The position numbers were made by a program, and so were the translations under genes. Shown here in pieces: positions 1-8,703 of a stretch of DNA of 48,259 nt. Below the pieces are notes generated by a model. It was not told where the DNA came from. It searched no databases and was given only the letters and a program-made list of their open reading frames with translations. This DNA comes from Oscillospiraceae bacterium (GTDB lineage Bacteria; Bacillota; Clostridia; Oscillospirales; JAAYXM01): the NCBI GenBank assembly GCA_015068085.1, contig SVLF01000016.1, positions 1 through 48,259 on the forward strand, in the 5' to 3' direction. Position 1 is the first letter of the stretch. Each line of letters begins with the position of its first letter.

Positions 1-3000
1 CATTTACCTTTGACGATGCGGAATGGTAAATATATGTGTGATGATTTCCGCCCGTTACACGGAAAAAGTCAACACCGTAAGATGTGTCATCGTTTATCTT
101 TACCATAACAACACTTCTGCGATAGTTCTCGGTTTCCGAATACTTATGCGTAGCATCAATATCCATAAGCTTGACCATATCAGAATCATTGAAATGAAGC
201 GGGAAACCGCGCACGCTATTTGCGAGTGAGTTTTCATTATTAACCATCACTGTATTGTGAGAAAATGTTGCATTTAACCACTGCAGTCGGTTTGGTGTAT
301 ATCCGGTATCCTCGGGATATCCAAGATCTGCACCGAGATCAAGACCGAAAGCATCTACATTAAGATGGAACGCATCAGAATGTCCGTGCCCATCGGTAAC
401 GCCTGCTGTAATCCAGAAAGCACGCTGGTTGTTCGTTTTCGTGTTTGCTGATGCTGAAGTATAAATTCCGCCATCCTGAAGAGCCGCAAATCCGTATCCG
501 GCCATAAGCTCGCTTTCAAGTCCTCCTGTCTCATCAATAAGTGCTGCTACCTCATCCTCAAAGCTTTCCGGATTTTCGGTGAAAATATCATAACGCAGCC
601 CCTCTGTGGTTCTTCCGTTTCTTGTCCAGATGTACTGTGCAAGCTCGTCTGCAAGGTCGGTATCGCGCAGATTCTTAAACCCTTTTTTCCAGATTTCAAT
701 ATCACCGGCGTAATAACCATGAGAAAGAGTTGTCGAGGCATCCCCAATCTTCGGATGTCCTTCCGGTACTACCGGACGCACAAAAGCCATAAACATCTCA
801 CGGAACTTTGGATTTTCGTAGAGGTTATATTTAGCTCCGTCCTTGTAATCTGCAAGAAAGTCTGACATCTTGCCGAGTCCTTCTATCTGTGTACGGTTAT
901 AGTTTACACTTGCCTCGTGTCCCATACCGTCGCGGTCAACAACATCAATAAGCTGACTTGTAACTCCACCGCCGCCTTGATTAAATGTCTCGTCCGGATT
1001 CACCGGCTGATAAATCCACTCGAGCATCTCGGTAGTCTCCGGCTGTCTATCCTGAACGATGGCAGTAATTGATGTCGTCGCCTGAAGTTGACCGAAATTA
1101 CCTGCAATTCGTCCGAACTTTACGCCCCAGTAATTCTTTCTCAGGATTCCGTTTTCCCAGTTCTTCCAGATATCATGAGAACTGGATTTATCGTTTCTGC
1201 GAATTTCGTGCTCATATCCACGACAGTCTCCGTCACACATACGCTCATAACCGCTGCTCGTGTAATTCGAGTGATAATCGTACTTATCATCATCCGGAAG
1301 CTTATCATATCCAAAAGTTTTCGCTTTTTCGGAAAGATAATCTATGACCTGCGTATCTCGTAGCACAGGATAAAATGCATCCGCACAAAGCGCAAGTGTC
1401 TGTGCCTGGCCGTTTGCATCAATACGGCCTATGATAATACCAACGCCCGTTCCCCCGCCGTCTGTGTTGTACCACACGCGGTCCGGATTCCCTTGTGAAT
1501 CTTTATCATAATCTATATCGTTATGTATAAACAGATCATATGTATGATAAACATCAGCAATTCTGTCGAGCAAAATCGCACCGGCTCTTCCGTATTTGAT
1601 GTCGCCCGTATACAGATATGCATCCTTGATTGCCCCAAGTGCATCTGTGATAACAGTGTTCATTGTTCCGTCAACAATATATGCAACGTAGTTATGACGC
1701 TCGTCGAAATACTGAACCGAGCCGTCGCTTCCCGTAAGAGAATACTTATACGGCGTTACACCATCCGGTTGCAGAGGAACATATCCCCAGCCGTCATCAA
1801 CGCCCCATGTTTTCCAATCCTCGCCGGGGCGCATTCCCTGACCATTGTTAAAAGATTCGGGAATCTTTGCCGGGTCAGAAAGCTCTGTATAAAGCTTATT
1901 TACAAGATATCCTCCGTCAACGCCAAAGCCGTAGTGTTCGCGCTCTGCCACTGTCAGAACCTGCCCATCGTTAATTTCCTTCTTGCGTACATCGGTAATT
2001 TCTGCATCAGGCAAGTTCTTGCCCATTTCAAGGAGCATTGCGCGGTGCGCTTCAAGCGCGCGCACTCTGTCAAAGATGCCCTCACGGTCAAGCCCAAGCT
2101 TTAAAAATCCTTCAAAATCGTTTGACGGGAAAAGGCGCTTACACTCCGGACATTGAGTCTGCCACGGACGCGCAATAACATCAACAAGGAAAAGACTTCC
2201 CTTTCCGTTTATACCACCATCGCAATAGCGGCATAGGTTATAATACGGGTCGTTCGTTCCGCCCATTCGCGTGCTTCGCGGAAGCCCTTCTGCTATAATG
2301 AGGTCATACAGATAATCAAGATTGCTTACATATTTCTCAGCCGTTTTTTCCGCGCCTTTTTTCAAGCTCTTCGCCCAATCATATGTAGCTGTGTTTACTT
2401 TTGCATTTTCGCGTTTTTCGGTTGTATAATATGTCGCTTCGGTCTTTCCATCGTCAAAGATTACGGAAATCTCCTTTTGGGCAGAGATACTTTCTCCTCT
2501 GAAAATTGCGTCTGCTGAAATTTCAACACCTTCACATTCCTTTGCCGCAAAGACATATCCCGCCTCTTCAAAACGCAAAACATCGTCTTTATCCGTCGAG
2601 AACGATACGTCCTCACGCGGGAGAGTTATCTCATTCCCGCTCTTCATTGAAAGAACAACAGAAATCTGTGCTTTTTCACCTACATAAAGAAAATCATCGA
2701 GTTTTATCTTTTTATCTGAAATTTCTGTATCATCAATTGCATTTATAACAACGCTTTTGCTTACACGGGAATCTTCATGTGAAACAGTCGCGGTAATCGT
2801 CACCTTCCCGTGACCTTTGCCCGTTACAACGCCATTTTCGTCAACCGAGGCGATATCGGGATTTGACGACTCGTATAAAACAGTATATGTGTCCTTGCCA
2901 AGTACGGTACCGTCAAGAAGCTTTGCCGTTATCGAGGTCGCAACTGTCTTCCCGTAGGTTACCTCATCACTTTCTGCCGCAAAATCAACAATCTTCATAT

Positions 3001-5383
3001 TGTTGATACCGTCAAGGGTGAGAACACGCGGTGAGAACTCCGCTGCCGTTTTTCCTTGTTCAAATACAATAACATACTCGCCCTTTTCCGGTATATCCAC
3101 AGTCCCCAGCATTTCTGTCTTAACCGTATCCTTTGACGGAGTGAAGAAATCCACGTATCCAACATAATTTTTTCTGTTTACAAGCGGATCCATTTCCTGC
3201 TGAGTTGCCGTCCGTGGAATGATATATATATTCGCATCGCCCGCCTTGGTGGTTTTCGCGTAATATTCCATATTAACCGCATATTTTCCTGCCGCAGGAA
3301 CCTTTATAGCAAGGCCGTACCACCTGCCTGCACCGGGATACAGCTTCAGATAGACGGAATATCTTGTGGCATTTCTTCCTTCTATTATCTGCTCCTTCGG
3401 TCCCACACCGAACCATTCCCAGTTGCCGTCAGTATAATCATACGTGATATCGAGAACATCGCTGTCGCTTCTTATGTTCGTGTTGCTGCTCTGTTGCTTA
3501 TCCGTGCCCCAGTTTGTGTACGGCGCCCATTCAGGCTTAACCGTCAGGAAGTTATATGTCTGAACGGTATTCGCACACGGAACCGAAGGCGGAAGCTCTT
3601 CCACCTTCAGAAGCTCTTCTACCTTGTAGGTTTTCCCACCAACCGTTACCACGGCCGTGATTGTCGTTTCTCCGAGCTCTAAAATCTCAACAAAGCCATC
3701 ATTCTCGCCGATGCTTGCAACAGACGGATCGGAGCTCGACCATTTAATTGTTGCATCTGTGAGGTCTAAGAGCTTGTTGTCGCTCATAAAAACACTCACC
3801 TCTGCTACTTCATCGTGAACAGCTTTAATGCTCGTCCTCATCGGTACTATTTCACCTGTACCGCAAGTTAGATAGAAGTCTCCGATGTATATATGCGAAC
3901 CCCATCCATCACCGGAAGCAGAATCTGCAGTAAACGAAAGCGTATACCACCCCGGCTCTGTAATCTCTATTCCTCGCATATAAGAAGTTGCGGAAGCTTT
4001 AGCTTCATCAGCATCTGCCTCATAGCACAAATAGCTTCCCACTTGTTTTCCTGGAAGTGCTCCGCCATAGCTGAGCTTAATTTCATCGCTTGCCTCTGCC
4101 AGCCATACTGCCGCCATTCGGCCGGTACTTGAAAGATTGTGCGACATTTCCATAGTATAAGTTCCCGCCATGGGAATATATACCTCAAAAGCCAGTGCCG
4201 ATGCACCGTGAAGACGTATCCGACCGCCCTTCACCTGCAAATGGCCGCCGGTTTTACTCGGATCTGTAGTACTTGATGTCCCCATACCGTAATACCGGTA
4301 AAAATAATTTGTATACGGCTTTGTGAGTATCGTAAGAAATCCTGCATTATACTTTGCGACCGCATCCGATGCCACGCTGTAATATATTCTTGCGCCGGCG
4401 TTTGCTATCTTAAATATCTGCGATGTGGTAAGCGTTTTCCCATCTTCAAGAGAGAGCGTTGCGGTAACGGTTGCTTCTCCCTCATCCCCGCCGGTAACGA
4501 TACCGTCCTGCGTAACCGTTGCATTGCCGGTGACCGTATACGTCACATTATCAGTATAATCCTCAAATGTGCTGTCGCTCATAGCCACCTTTACAGTCAT
4601 CTGTGCCGTGCCGCCGTTCGGTGCTATGGCAGTTTCGTCTGCTTCGGAGATAATGTACATAGGAACAACGCCATCCCCGCCGTCGAGGGTCAGGCTTCTG
4701 AACCCCATATAACGATTGGCATACGTGCCGTTAGCCTGACATGCTTCTGTTGCGGCTATTGCAATGATATAATTCCCTTTTTCGAAATATTTTTCTCCCA
4801 AACCCACATATTCGGAGCCGTAATTCTTGTTCGGAATATCTTTATTACAGAAGTGGAAGTCGTCACCCTGGCGATACACCTTTTCTTCCTTATCCCATTC
4901 GCTTTGCATCAAGGAAAGGATGTCGCCGTCTATTGTTGCAGGGAAAATATACACCTGAGCTTTTGCTCCGAATTCTCCTGACTGCATGCTTTCAAATGTT
5001 ATATCGTAGTTTCCCGCTTCCGGAACATAGATTTCGTAAGCGATATATGAATCCTTTGCGCCGTTGCCGGTTAAGTTTTCAGCATTGCCCAATGTTGTAT
5101 TCGTGCTGTAATGGACATAAGACACACTTTTATTGGTTGTATAATCCGTAACCGTTTTTATCGCCGCGACACGCGTGTGCCCCGCCGCCCTGAACTTCCA
5201 GAAGCCATAGGATGTATCATACGAGGTTACACTCTTTGTATCGACGCCAGCTGCTGCACCTTCAAAATTTGTAAAATCATACACAACCTTTATTCCTTGA
5301 TCGTCCTCCGCCGGCGCGGCATATACCGGTATAAGCGATACAAGCATAACAGTTGCCAAAATCAACGATAATAATCTTTTCAT
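1..5383 (-). CDS. Secreted heparinase II/III-family polysaccharide lyase with Big_2 domains (3' end outside window)
   Basis: Open reading frame from an ATG at 5383 (AAAGGAG upstream) to the window edge without a stop, about 1,794 codons. A signal peptide (MKRLLSLILA..., residues 1-22) is followed by carbohydrate-binding-like modules alternating with Ig-like Big_2 domains (about 225-305, 515-590 and 790-890). The heparinase II/III-like lyase part starts near residue 990. It has two CxxC pairs (CRYC and CPEC, about 1045-1090), a DGMGHEASVNYN stretch holding a likely catalytic Tyr, and the GHGHSDAFHLNVDAFG motif typical of PF07940 near residue 1660. The family cleaves acidic polysaccharides by beta-elimination outside the cell; the substrate here is unknown. 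It lies 71 bp downstream of the binding-protein gene and may be cotranscribed with it. It is a paralogue of the lyase at 39087-48259, and its N-terminus resembles the protein at 8702-11404. Whether it ends in SLH domains cannot be seen. Confidence 0.9.
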   Translation of the reverse strand, partial: MKRLLSLILATVMLVSLIPVYAAPAEDDQGIKVVYDFTNFEGAAAGVDTKSVTSYDTSYGFWKFRAAGHTRVAAIKTVTDYTTNKSVSYVHYSTNTTLGNAENLTGNGAKDSYIAYEIYVPEAGNYDITFESMQSGEFGAKAQVYIFPATIDGDILSLMQSEWDKEEKVYRQGDDFHFCNKDIPNKNYGSEYVGLGEKYFEKGNYIIAIAATEACQANGTYANRYMGFRSLTLDGGDGVVPMYIISEADETAIAPNGGTAQMTVKVAMSDSTFEDYTDNVTYTVTGNATVTQDGIVTGGDEGEATVTATLSLEDGKTLTTSQIFKIANAGARIYYSVASDAVAKYNAGFLTILTKPYTNYFYRYYGMGTSSTTDPSKTGGHLQVKGGRIRLHGASALAFEVYIPMAGTYTMEMSHNLSSTGRMAAVWLAEASDEIKLSYGGALPGKQVGSYLCYEADADEAKASATSYMRGIEITEPGWYTLSFTADSASGDGWGSHIYIGDFYLTCGTGEIVPMRTSIKAVHDEVAEVSVFMSDNKLLDLTDATIKWSSSDPSVASIGENDGFVEILELGETTITAVVTVGGKTYKVEELLKVEELPPSVPCANTVQTYNFLTVKPEWAPYTNWGTDKQQSSNTNIRSDSDVLDITYDYTDGNWEWFGVGPKEQIIEGRNATRYSVYLKLYPGAGRWYGLAIKVPAAGKYAVNMEYYAKTTKAGDANIYIIPRTATQQEMDPLVNRKNYVGYVDFFTPSKDTVKTEMLGTVDIPEKGEYVIVFEQGKTAAEFSPRVLTLDGINNMKIVDFAAESDEVTYGKTVATSITAKLLDGTVLGKDTYTVLYESSNPDIASVDENGVVTGKGHGKVTITATVSHEDSRVSKSVVINAIDDTEISDKKIKLDDFLYVGEKAQISVVLSMKSGNEITLPREDVSFSTDKDDVLRFEEAGYVFAAKECEGVEISADAIFRGESISAQKEISVIFDDGKTEATYYTTEKRENAKVNTATYDWAKSLKKGAEKTAEKYVSNLDYLYDLIIAEGLPRSTRMGGTNDPYYNLCRYCDGGINGKGSLFLVDVIARPWQTQCPECKRLFPSNDFEGFLKLGLDREGIFDRVRALEAHRAMLLEMGKNLPDAEITDVRKKEINDGQVLTVAEREHYGFGVDGGYLVNKLYTELSDPAKIPESFNNGQGMRPGEDWKTWGVDDGWGYVPLQPDGVTPYKYSLTGSDGSVQYFDERHNYVAYIVDGTMNTVITDALGAIKDAYLYTGDIKYGRAGAILLDRIADVYHTYDLFIHNDIDYDKDSQGNPDRVWYNTDGGGTGVGIIIGRIDANGQAQTLALCADAFYPVLRDTQVIDYLSEKAKTFGYDKLPDDDKYDYHSNYTSSGYERMCDGDCRGYEHEIRRNDKSSSHDIWKNWENGILRKNYWGVKFGRIAGNFGQLQATTSITAIVQDRQPETTEMLEWIYQPVNPDETFNQGGGGVTSQLIDVVDRDGMGHEASVNYNRTQIEGLGKMSDFLADYKDGAKYNLYENPKFREMFMAFVRPVVPEGHPKIGDASTTLSHGYYAGDIEIWKKGFKNLRDTDLADELAQYIWTRNGRTTEGLRYDIFTENPESFEDEVAALIDETGGLESELMAGYGFAALQDGGIYTSASANTKTNNQRAFWITAGVTDGHGHSDAFHLNVDAFGLDLGADLGYPEDTGYTPNRLQWLNATFSHNTVMVNNENSLANSVRGFPLHFNDSDMVKLMDIDATHKYSETENYRRSVVMVKINDDTSYGVDFFRVTGGNHHTYIYHSASSKVN

Positions 5384-5454
5384 TTCAGGTCTCCTTTCCG
5401 GGTTAGTGAAAGGGAACCATCTCACTTTACACGCAGGACAGTTCCCTCAATGTT

Positions 5455-7020
5455 TTACTTTATCTTGTTATATGCATTATCATAGATTGCGAGAATCTCT
5501 TCAATCGGAAGCTCGGAAAGCTCCTTCTGGAATTCATCCCATTCACTCATCGGTCGCTGACCGATAATGAATTTCTGGATGTTTTCTGTTACCATCGTTT
5601 CGAGCGTCGTACTATAATCCGCCAGCTCCGCTTTCTCGGCAGAACTAAAGTTTATAAACACCTGCGGATCAAGCTTCGGATAAGTATACTCAAGAACGAA
5701 ATCGGTGGTCGCAGCCTGTTCCTCGGACATACATGCGTCTGCTGCAGCCGGGTCAATACGCAGATACGAGCCTATTGTCTGGAAGCCGTAGAGAACCTGC
5801 GCGTTGTTCTCGCCTTCCGGGAAAATGAATTTCTTCTTGCCGTCACGAACCTCATAGGTTTCGCCTTCCTTACCCCACGAAGCAATCTCACTTCCCTCAT
5901 CGGAGTAGAACCAGTTTATATATCTCCACGCATTTGCAATTGAAGCTGCATCACCGGTGTTTGCGACTGCCATACCGGTTGGATCCCAGTTTTGCTTGTT
6001 GAACATCGGAACGCCTATGCCGTTATCTGCGTGAGGCGGCTTCATAGCCGTAAGGTTAAACTCCGGATTGTGCGGTCTTGCAAGGTTGTTGAAGAAATCC
6101 ATACGAATCTGATACTCCGGCATGATAAAGCCTCGGTCTGTTGTCACAAGCTCTTGCCATGTGGAGGTGTCTATCGTAAAGTAATCCTGCGGAATAAGCT
6201 TTTCATCATACATCTTCTTGAAAAACGTTACGAGATCAAGCATAATGTCACTCTCGGCCGTTCCGTAACACCATTTTTCATTATCATAATCATAGTAAAC
6301 ACTATAGCTGAAATTCGGCTTCCACGTTGAGCCTATAACGGTAAGATTGATAATACCGCTGCGCATACAGAAGGGATATGATTCGGGATAGAGCTCTTTA
6401 AGCTTTTTGCAGACCTCGTAAAGCTCATCAATGGTTTCCGGAGTTTTTAAACCGTGCTTATCAAAAATATCTTTGCGGTAAAGCCATGCGCGGACGTTTT
6501 TTGAACGCTCCATACCGTATACGGGAGTGAAATATATCTTTCCGTCAACTGCCTTGTTCATATTTTTCATCCACTGCTCACTTTCCGGAACACTGTTCCA
6601 GAACTTGTTATAATCAGGAAGAAATTCTTCGTAATCATCAAAAGCGAGGAATGCGCCCTGCTCACAGTAGTCCGAGAACGTTCCCGGTCGCCCCATAAAG
6701 GCGAACACATCGGGAAGGCTTTCAGGAGTCGCCATAACGACCGCAAACTTTGTTCCGAAATCAGAAGCCGGAACAGCATTAACGTTGACAGTTCCTCCAA
6801 CGACTTCCTTTATGTATTCCCATACCTTCCAGTTCTCGTCATACGGCCATGAAGCGTGGCTTGTAATTGTGACATCAAGAACTGCATCATCGGGAAGCGC
6901 TTTGCCCTCGGGGATGTCGTAAGAAATATCACCGTTTCCTACTTTGTTTCCGCCACCTGTGCATGCGGCAAGAGCAAATACCATAATACCTGCTAAAATA
7001 AGTGCTGTTAGTTTTTTCAT
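5455..7020 (-). CDS. Extracellular solute-binding lipoprotein of a carbohydrate ABC transporter
   Basis: This 521-residue protein has a lipoprotein signal ending in the lipobox LAAC (Cys20), then TGGGNKVGNG. Length and sequence style (VWEYIKEVVGG, ...AWLYRKDIFDKHGLKTPETIDEL, ...AWRYINWFYSDEGSE) fit the family 1 sugar-binding proteins of the LplA/YtcQ type in Firmicutes, which hand oligosaccharides to a two-permease importer. No permease gene is adjacent, so the membrane partners must be elsewhere. ATG at 7020 is preceded by CGGAGGTAACCAAT. The gene sits directly upstream of the lyase at 5383. The 71-bp gap has only a weak inverted repeat (5411-5417 with 5441-5447) and no clear terminator, so uptake and lyase genes may form one unit. 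A TTTTGCTAAA motif lies 19 bp upstream of a TATAAT box. Confidence 0.93.
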   Translation of the reverse strand: MKKLTALILAGIMVFALAACTGGGNKVGNGDISYDIPEGKALPDDAVLDVTITSHASWPYDENWKVWEYIKEVVGGTVNVNAVPASDFGTKFAVVMATPESLPDVFAFMGRPGTFSDYCEQGAFLAFDDYEEFLPDYNKFWNSVPESEQWMKNMNKAVDGKIYFTPVYGMERSKNVRAWLYRKDIFDKHGLKTPETIDELYEVCKKLKELYPESYPFCMRSGIINLTVIGSTWKPNFSYSVYYDYDNEKWCYGTAESDIMLDLVTFFKKMYDEKLIPQDYFTIDTSTWQELVTTDRGFIMPEYQIRMDFFNNLARPHNPEFNLTAMKPPHADNGIGVPMFNKQNWDPTGMAVANTGDAASIANAWRYINWFYSDEGSEIASWGKEGETYEVRDGKKKFIFPEGENNAQVLYGFQTIGSYLRIDPAAADACMSEEQAATTDFVLEYTYPKLDPQVFINFSSAEKAELADYSTTLETMVTENIQKFIIGQRPMSEWDEFQKELSELPIEEILAIYDNAYNKIK

Positions 7021-7064
7021 ATTGGTTACCTCCGTTTGTTAAGAATGTTTTACATCTTGCTAAT

Positions 7065-7107
7065 ATTATAATATTGTATATATTGTAATTTTAGCAAAAC
7101 TGTACAT
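7065..7107 (-). promoter_or_regulatory. Promoter with shared TGTACAGTTTTGCTAAA motif upstream of the binding-protein gene
   Basis: On the minus strand, ATGTACAGTTTTGCTAAAA (7089-7107) lies 19 bp upstream of a perfect TATAAT (7065-7070). No good -35 hexamer exists at normal spacing, so the motif occupies the place where an activator, or an unusual sigma contact, would be needed. Near-identical arrangements precede the genes ending transcription leftward from 11404, 15203 and 21630. Confidence 0.6.
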
Positions 7108-7146
7108 CCCAAAGAATAATTTACATATGTAATTTATGGGAAAGAA

Positions 7147-7178
7147 AAAGAATCCCTGTTTTTGAGGGATTCTTTTTT
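7147..7178. terminator. Intrinsic terminator, bidirectional
   Basis: An 11-bp stem (AAAGAATCCCT with AGGGATTCTTT) around a GTTTTTG loop. It has a T-run on the plus side, and CTTTTTCTTT follows it on the minus strand. It lies just past the stop codon of the MATE gene and probably ends that transcript. Confidence 0.8.
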
Positions 7179-7182
7179 AACA

Positions 7183-8547
7183 TCATATTAATTTTTCCGA
7201 GCGTGTTTTCCGTTTAAACAAAATAAAAAAGACAATAAGCTGGACAACAACCGAGAAAATCCACGACACTGTATATGAAAAGAAAAGACATTCGGGGGTA
7301 TGAAATTGCGGTATGGCAAAGATTGTGAATATCCAGACAAGGCGGATTCCGCAGACACCGAGCACTGAAATAAGCATAGAGGTAAAGGAAGAATCTATGC
7401 CGCACAGAGCACCGGTTGAAACCTCCATAAGACCGCACAGAAAATAGGGAATACCCAAATATTTTATACATATCATTCCATCTGCAATCGCCTGTGCCGA
7501 ATCGGTTATGTATATCGAAAGAAGCTCTTCACCAAAGATTACGGATGAAAAACCGGTTATGATTCCTGCAGTGGCAACGCAGGCAAGGCAAATCCACAAC
7601 AAGCGTTTCACGCGTGAGTATTGCTTCGCTCCCATATTTTGCCCCGTGAAATTTAGCATTGTCTGATGAAATCCGTTCATAGAAGCATACACAAACCCCT
7701 CAATGTTGTAGGCGGCCGCACTTCCGGACATAAACACGTCGCCGAAGGAGTTTATGGAAGACTGTATAATTACATTGGAAATTCCAAAAAGTGAGTTCTG
7801 AAGCCCTGTCGGAAGACCGATTTTTATTATTTTTATAAGCTGCTCTTTATGTATTCTAAGGTCGCTTATAACAAGTCTGCAGGAATCCTCACGGTTAAGC
7901 AATGCAAGAACAGCCAAAACCGCGGAAACGGCTTGTGAAATGACTGTCGCAAGAGCGACGCCGGCAACATTCATATGAAAAACCGTGACAAAAATTACGT
8001 TGAGAATAACATTTACGACACCTGCAATTGTAAGAAACGCAAGAGGACTTTTTGTATCACCCGTAGCGCGGAGTATTGATGCACAGAAGTTATATATTAA
8101 AGTAAATGTCATTCCTAAAAAATATATTCGCATATAAAGCGCTGAGAGCCCCAGTACGTTTTCGGGAGTTCCCATAAGTTGTAAAAACTTTTCGCAGAAA
8201 ATAACACCGACAATAGTGAGAAACACTCCAAAAATAAAAGCTGCCGGGAGCGCAGTATGTACTGCTTTATGCACTTCGTCGTGATTTTGCGCACCAAGTC
8301 CCTGAGCAACGGTAACGCTTGTTCCAACGGAAAATCCTATAAAAAACTCGATTAAAAGAGCGCATACAGAGCCTGTTGCGCCAACAGCCGCAACAGAAAG
8401 GCTCCCGCAGAACCTCCCGACAACAACGAGATCTGCCGAATTGAAAAGGAGCTGCAGAATGTTTGTCAGAATAATCGGAACGGTGTATAAAATGATGTTT
8501 GGCAATAACGGTCCGTCAAGCATACTTCGGTTTAATCTTTTAGTCAT
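7183..8547 (-). CDS. MATE family multidrug/metabolite exporter
   Basis: This 454-residue integral membrane protein has about 12 hydrophobic segments and typical MATE features: MLDGPLLPNIILYTVPIILTN at the N-terminus, LFNSADLVVVGRF in helix 1-2, an internally repeated two-lobe layout, and GIPYFLCGLMEVSTGALCG in the second half. MATE proteins export cationic drugs or metabolites in exchange for Na+ or H+; the substrate cannot be told from sequence. ATG at 8547 has AAAAAGGCGGCAAATTAA upstream. It lies downstream of the Big_2 protein gene on the same strand, but the 26-nt palindrome at 8667 probably separates the transcripts. The terminator at 7147 follows directly. Membership in the polysaccharide regulon is not supported by any motif. 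Confidence 0.93.
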   Translation of the reverse strand: MTKRLNRSMLDGPLLPNIILYTVPIILTNILQLLFNSADLVVVGRFCGSLSVAAVGATGSVCALLIEFFIGFSVGTSVTVAQGLGAQNHDEVHKAVHTALPAAFIFGVFLTIVGVIFCEKFLQLMGTPENVLGLSALYMRIYFLGMTFTLIYNFCASILRATGDTKSPLAFLTIAGVVNVILNVIFVTVFHMNVAGVALATVISQAVSAVLAVLALLNREDSCRLVISDLRIHKEQLIKIIKIGLPTGLQNSLFGISNVIIQSSINSFGDVFMSGSAAAYNIEGFVYASMNGFHQTMLNFTGQNMGAKQYSRVKRLLWICLACVATAGIITGFSSVIFGEELLSIYITDSAQAIADGMICIKYLGIPYFLCGLMEVSTGALCGIDSSFTSMLISVLGVCGIRLVWIFTIFAIPQFHTPECLFFSYTVSWIFSVVVQLIVFFILFKRKTRSEKLI

Positions 8548-8584
8548 TTAATTTGCCGCCTTTTTGTATTTTTATCAAATGATA

Positions 8585-8665
8585 TTATTTCAATCCGTCC
8601 ATAAGAGCAATAATCTCATCTGTCGGCATTCTATCCTGTACCCAAAAATCAATTATCAAGAAACG
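8585..8665 (-). pseudogene. Possible remnant of a gene 3' end upstream of the MATE gene
   Basis: The minus strand reads ...IDFWVQDRMPTDEIIALMDGLK and then a TAA stop (8585), in plausible protein-like composition, but the frame runs back only to the palindrome at 8667-8692. Nothing recognisable precedes it. It may be the residual C-terminus of a deleted gene or a chance frame. Confidence 0.2.
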
Positions 8666-8666
8666 T

Positions 8667-8703
8667 GTCGGAGAGGAATATTCCTCTCCGACCGGAATTT
8701 TTT
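8667..8703. terminator. Perfect 26-nt palindrome, terminator-like, after the Big_2 protein gene
   Basis: GTCGGAGAGGAAT is followed directly by its reverse complement (8667-8692). The plus side is followed by GGAATTTTTT; the minus side only by ACGTTTCTTG. It lies just beyond the stop of the gene ending at 8702. It is probably a transcription end or mRNA 3' stabiliser. Confidence 0.6.

Noticed and set aside
1088-2104. Long plus-strand ORFs opposite the lyase gene, for example 1523-2104
   Set aside because: They lie fully antisense to a clear signal-peptide/lyase frame, lack ribosome sites and protein-like composition.
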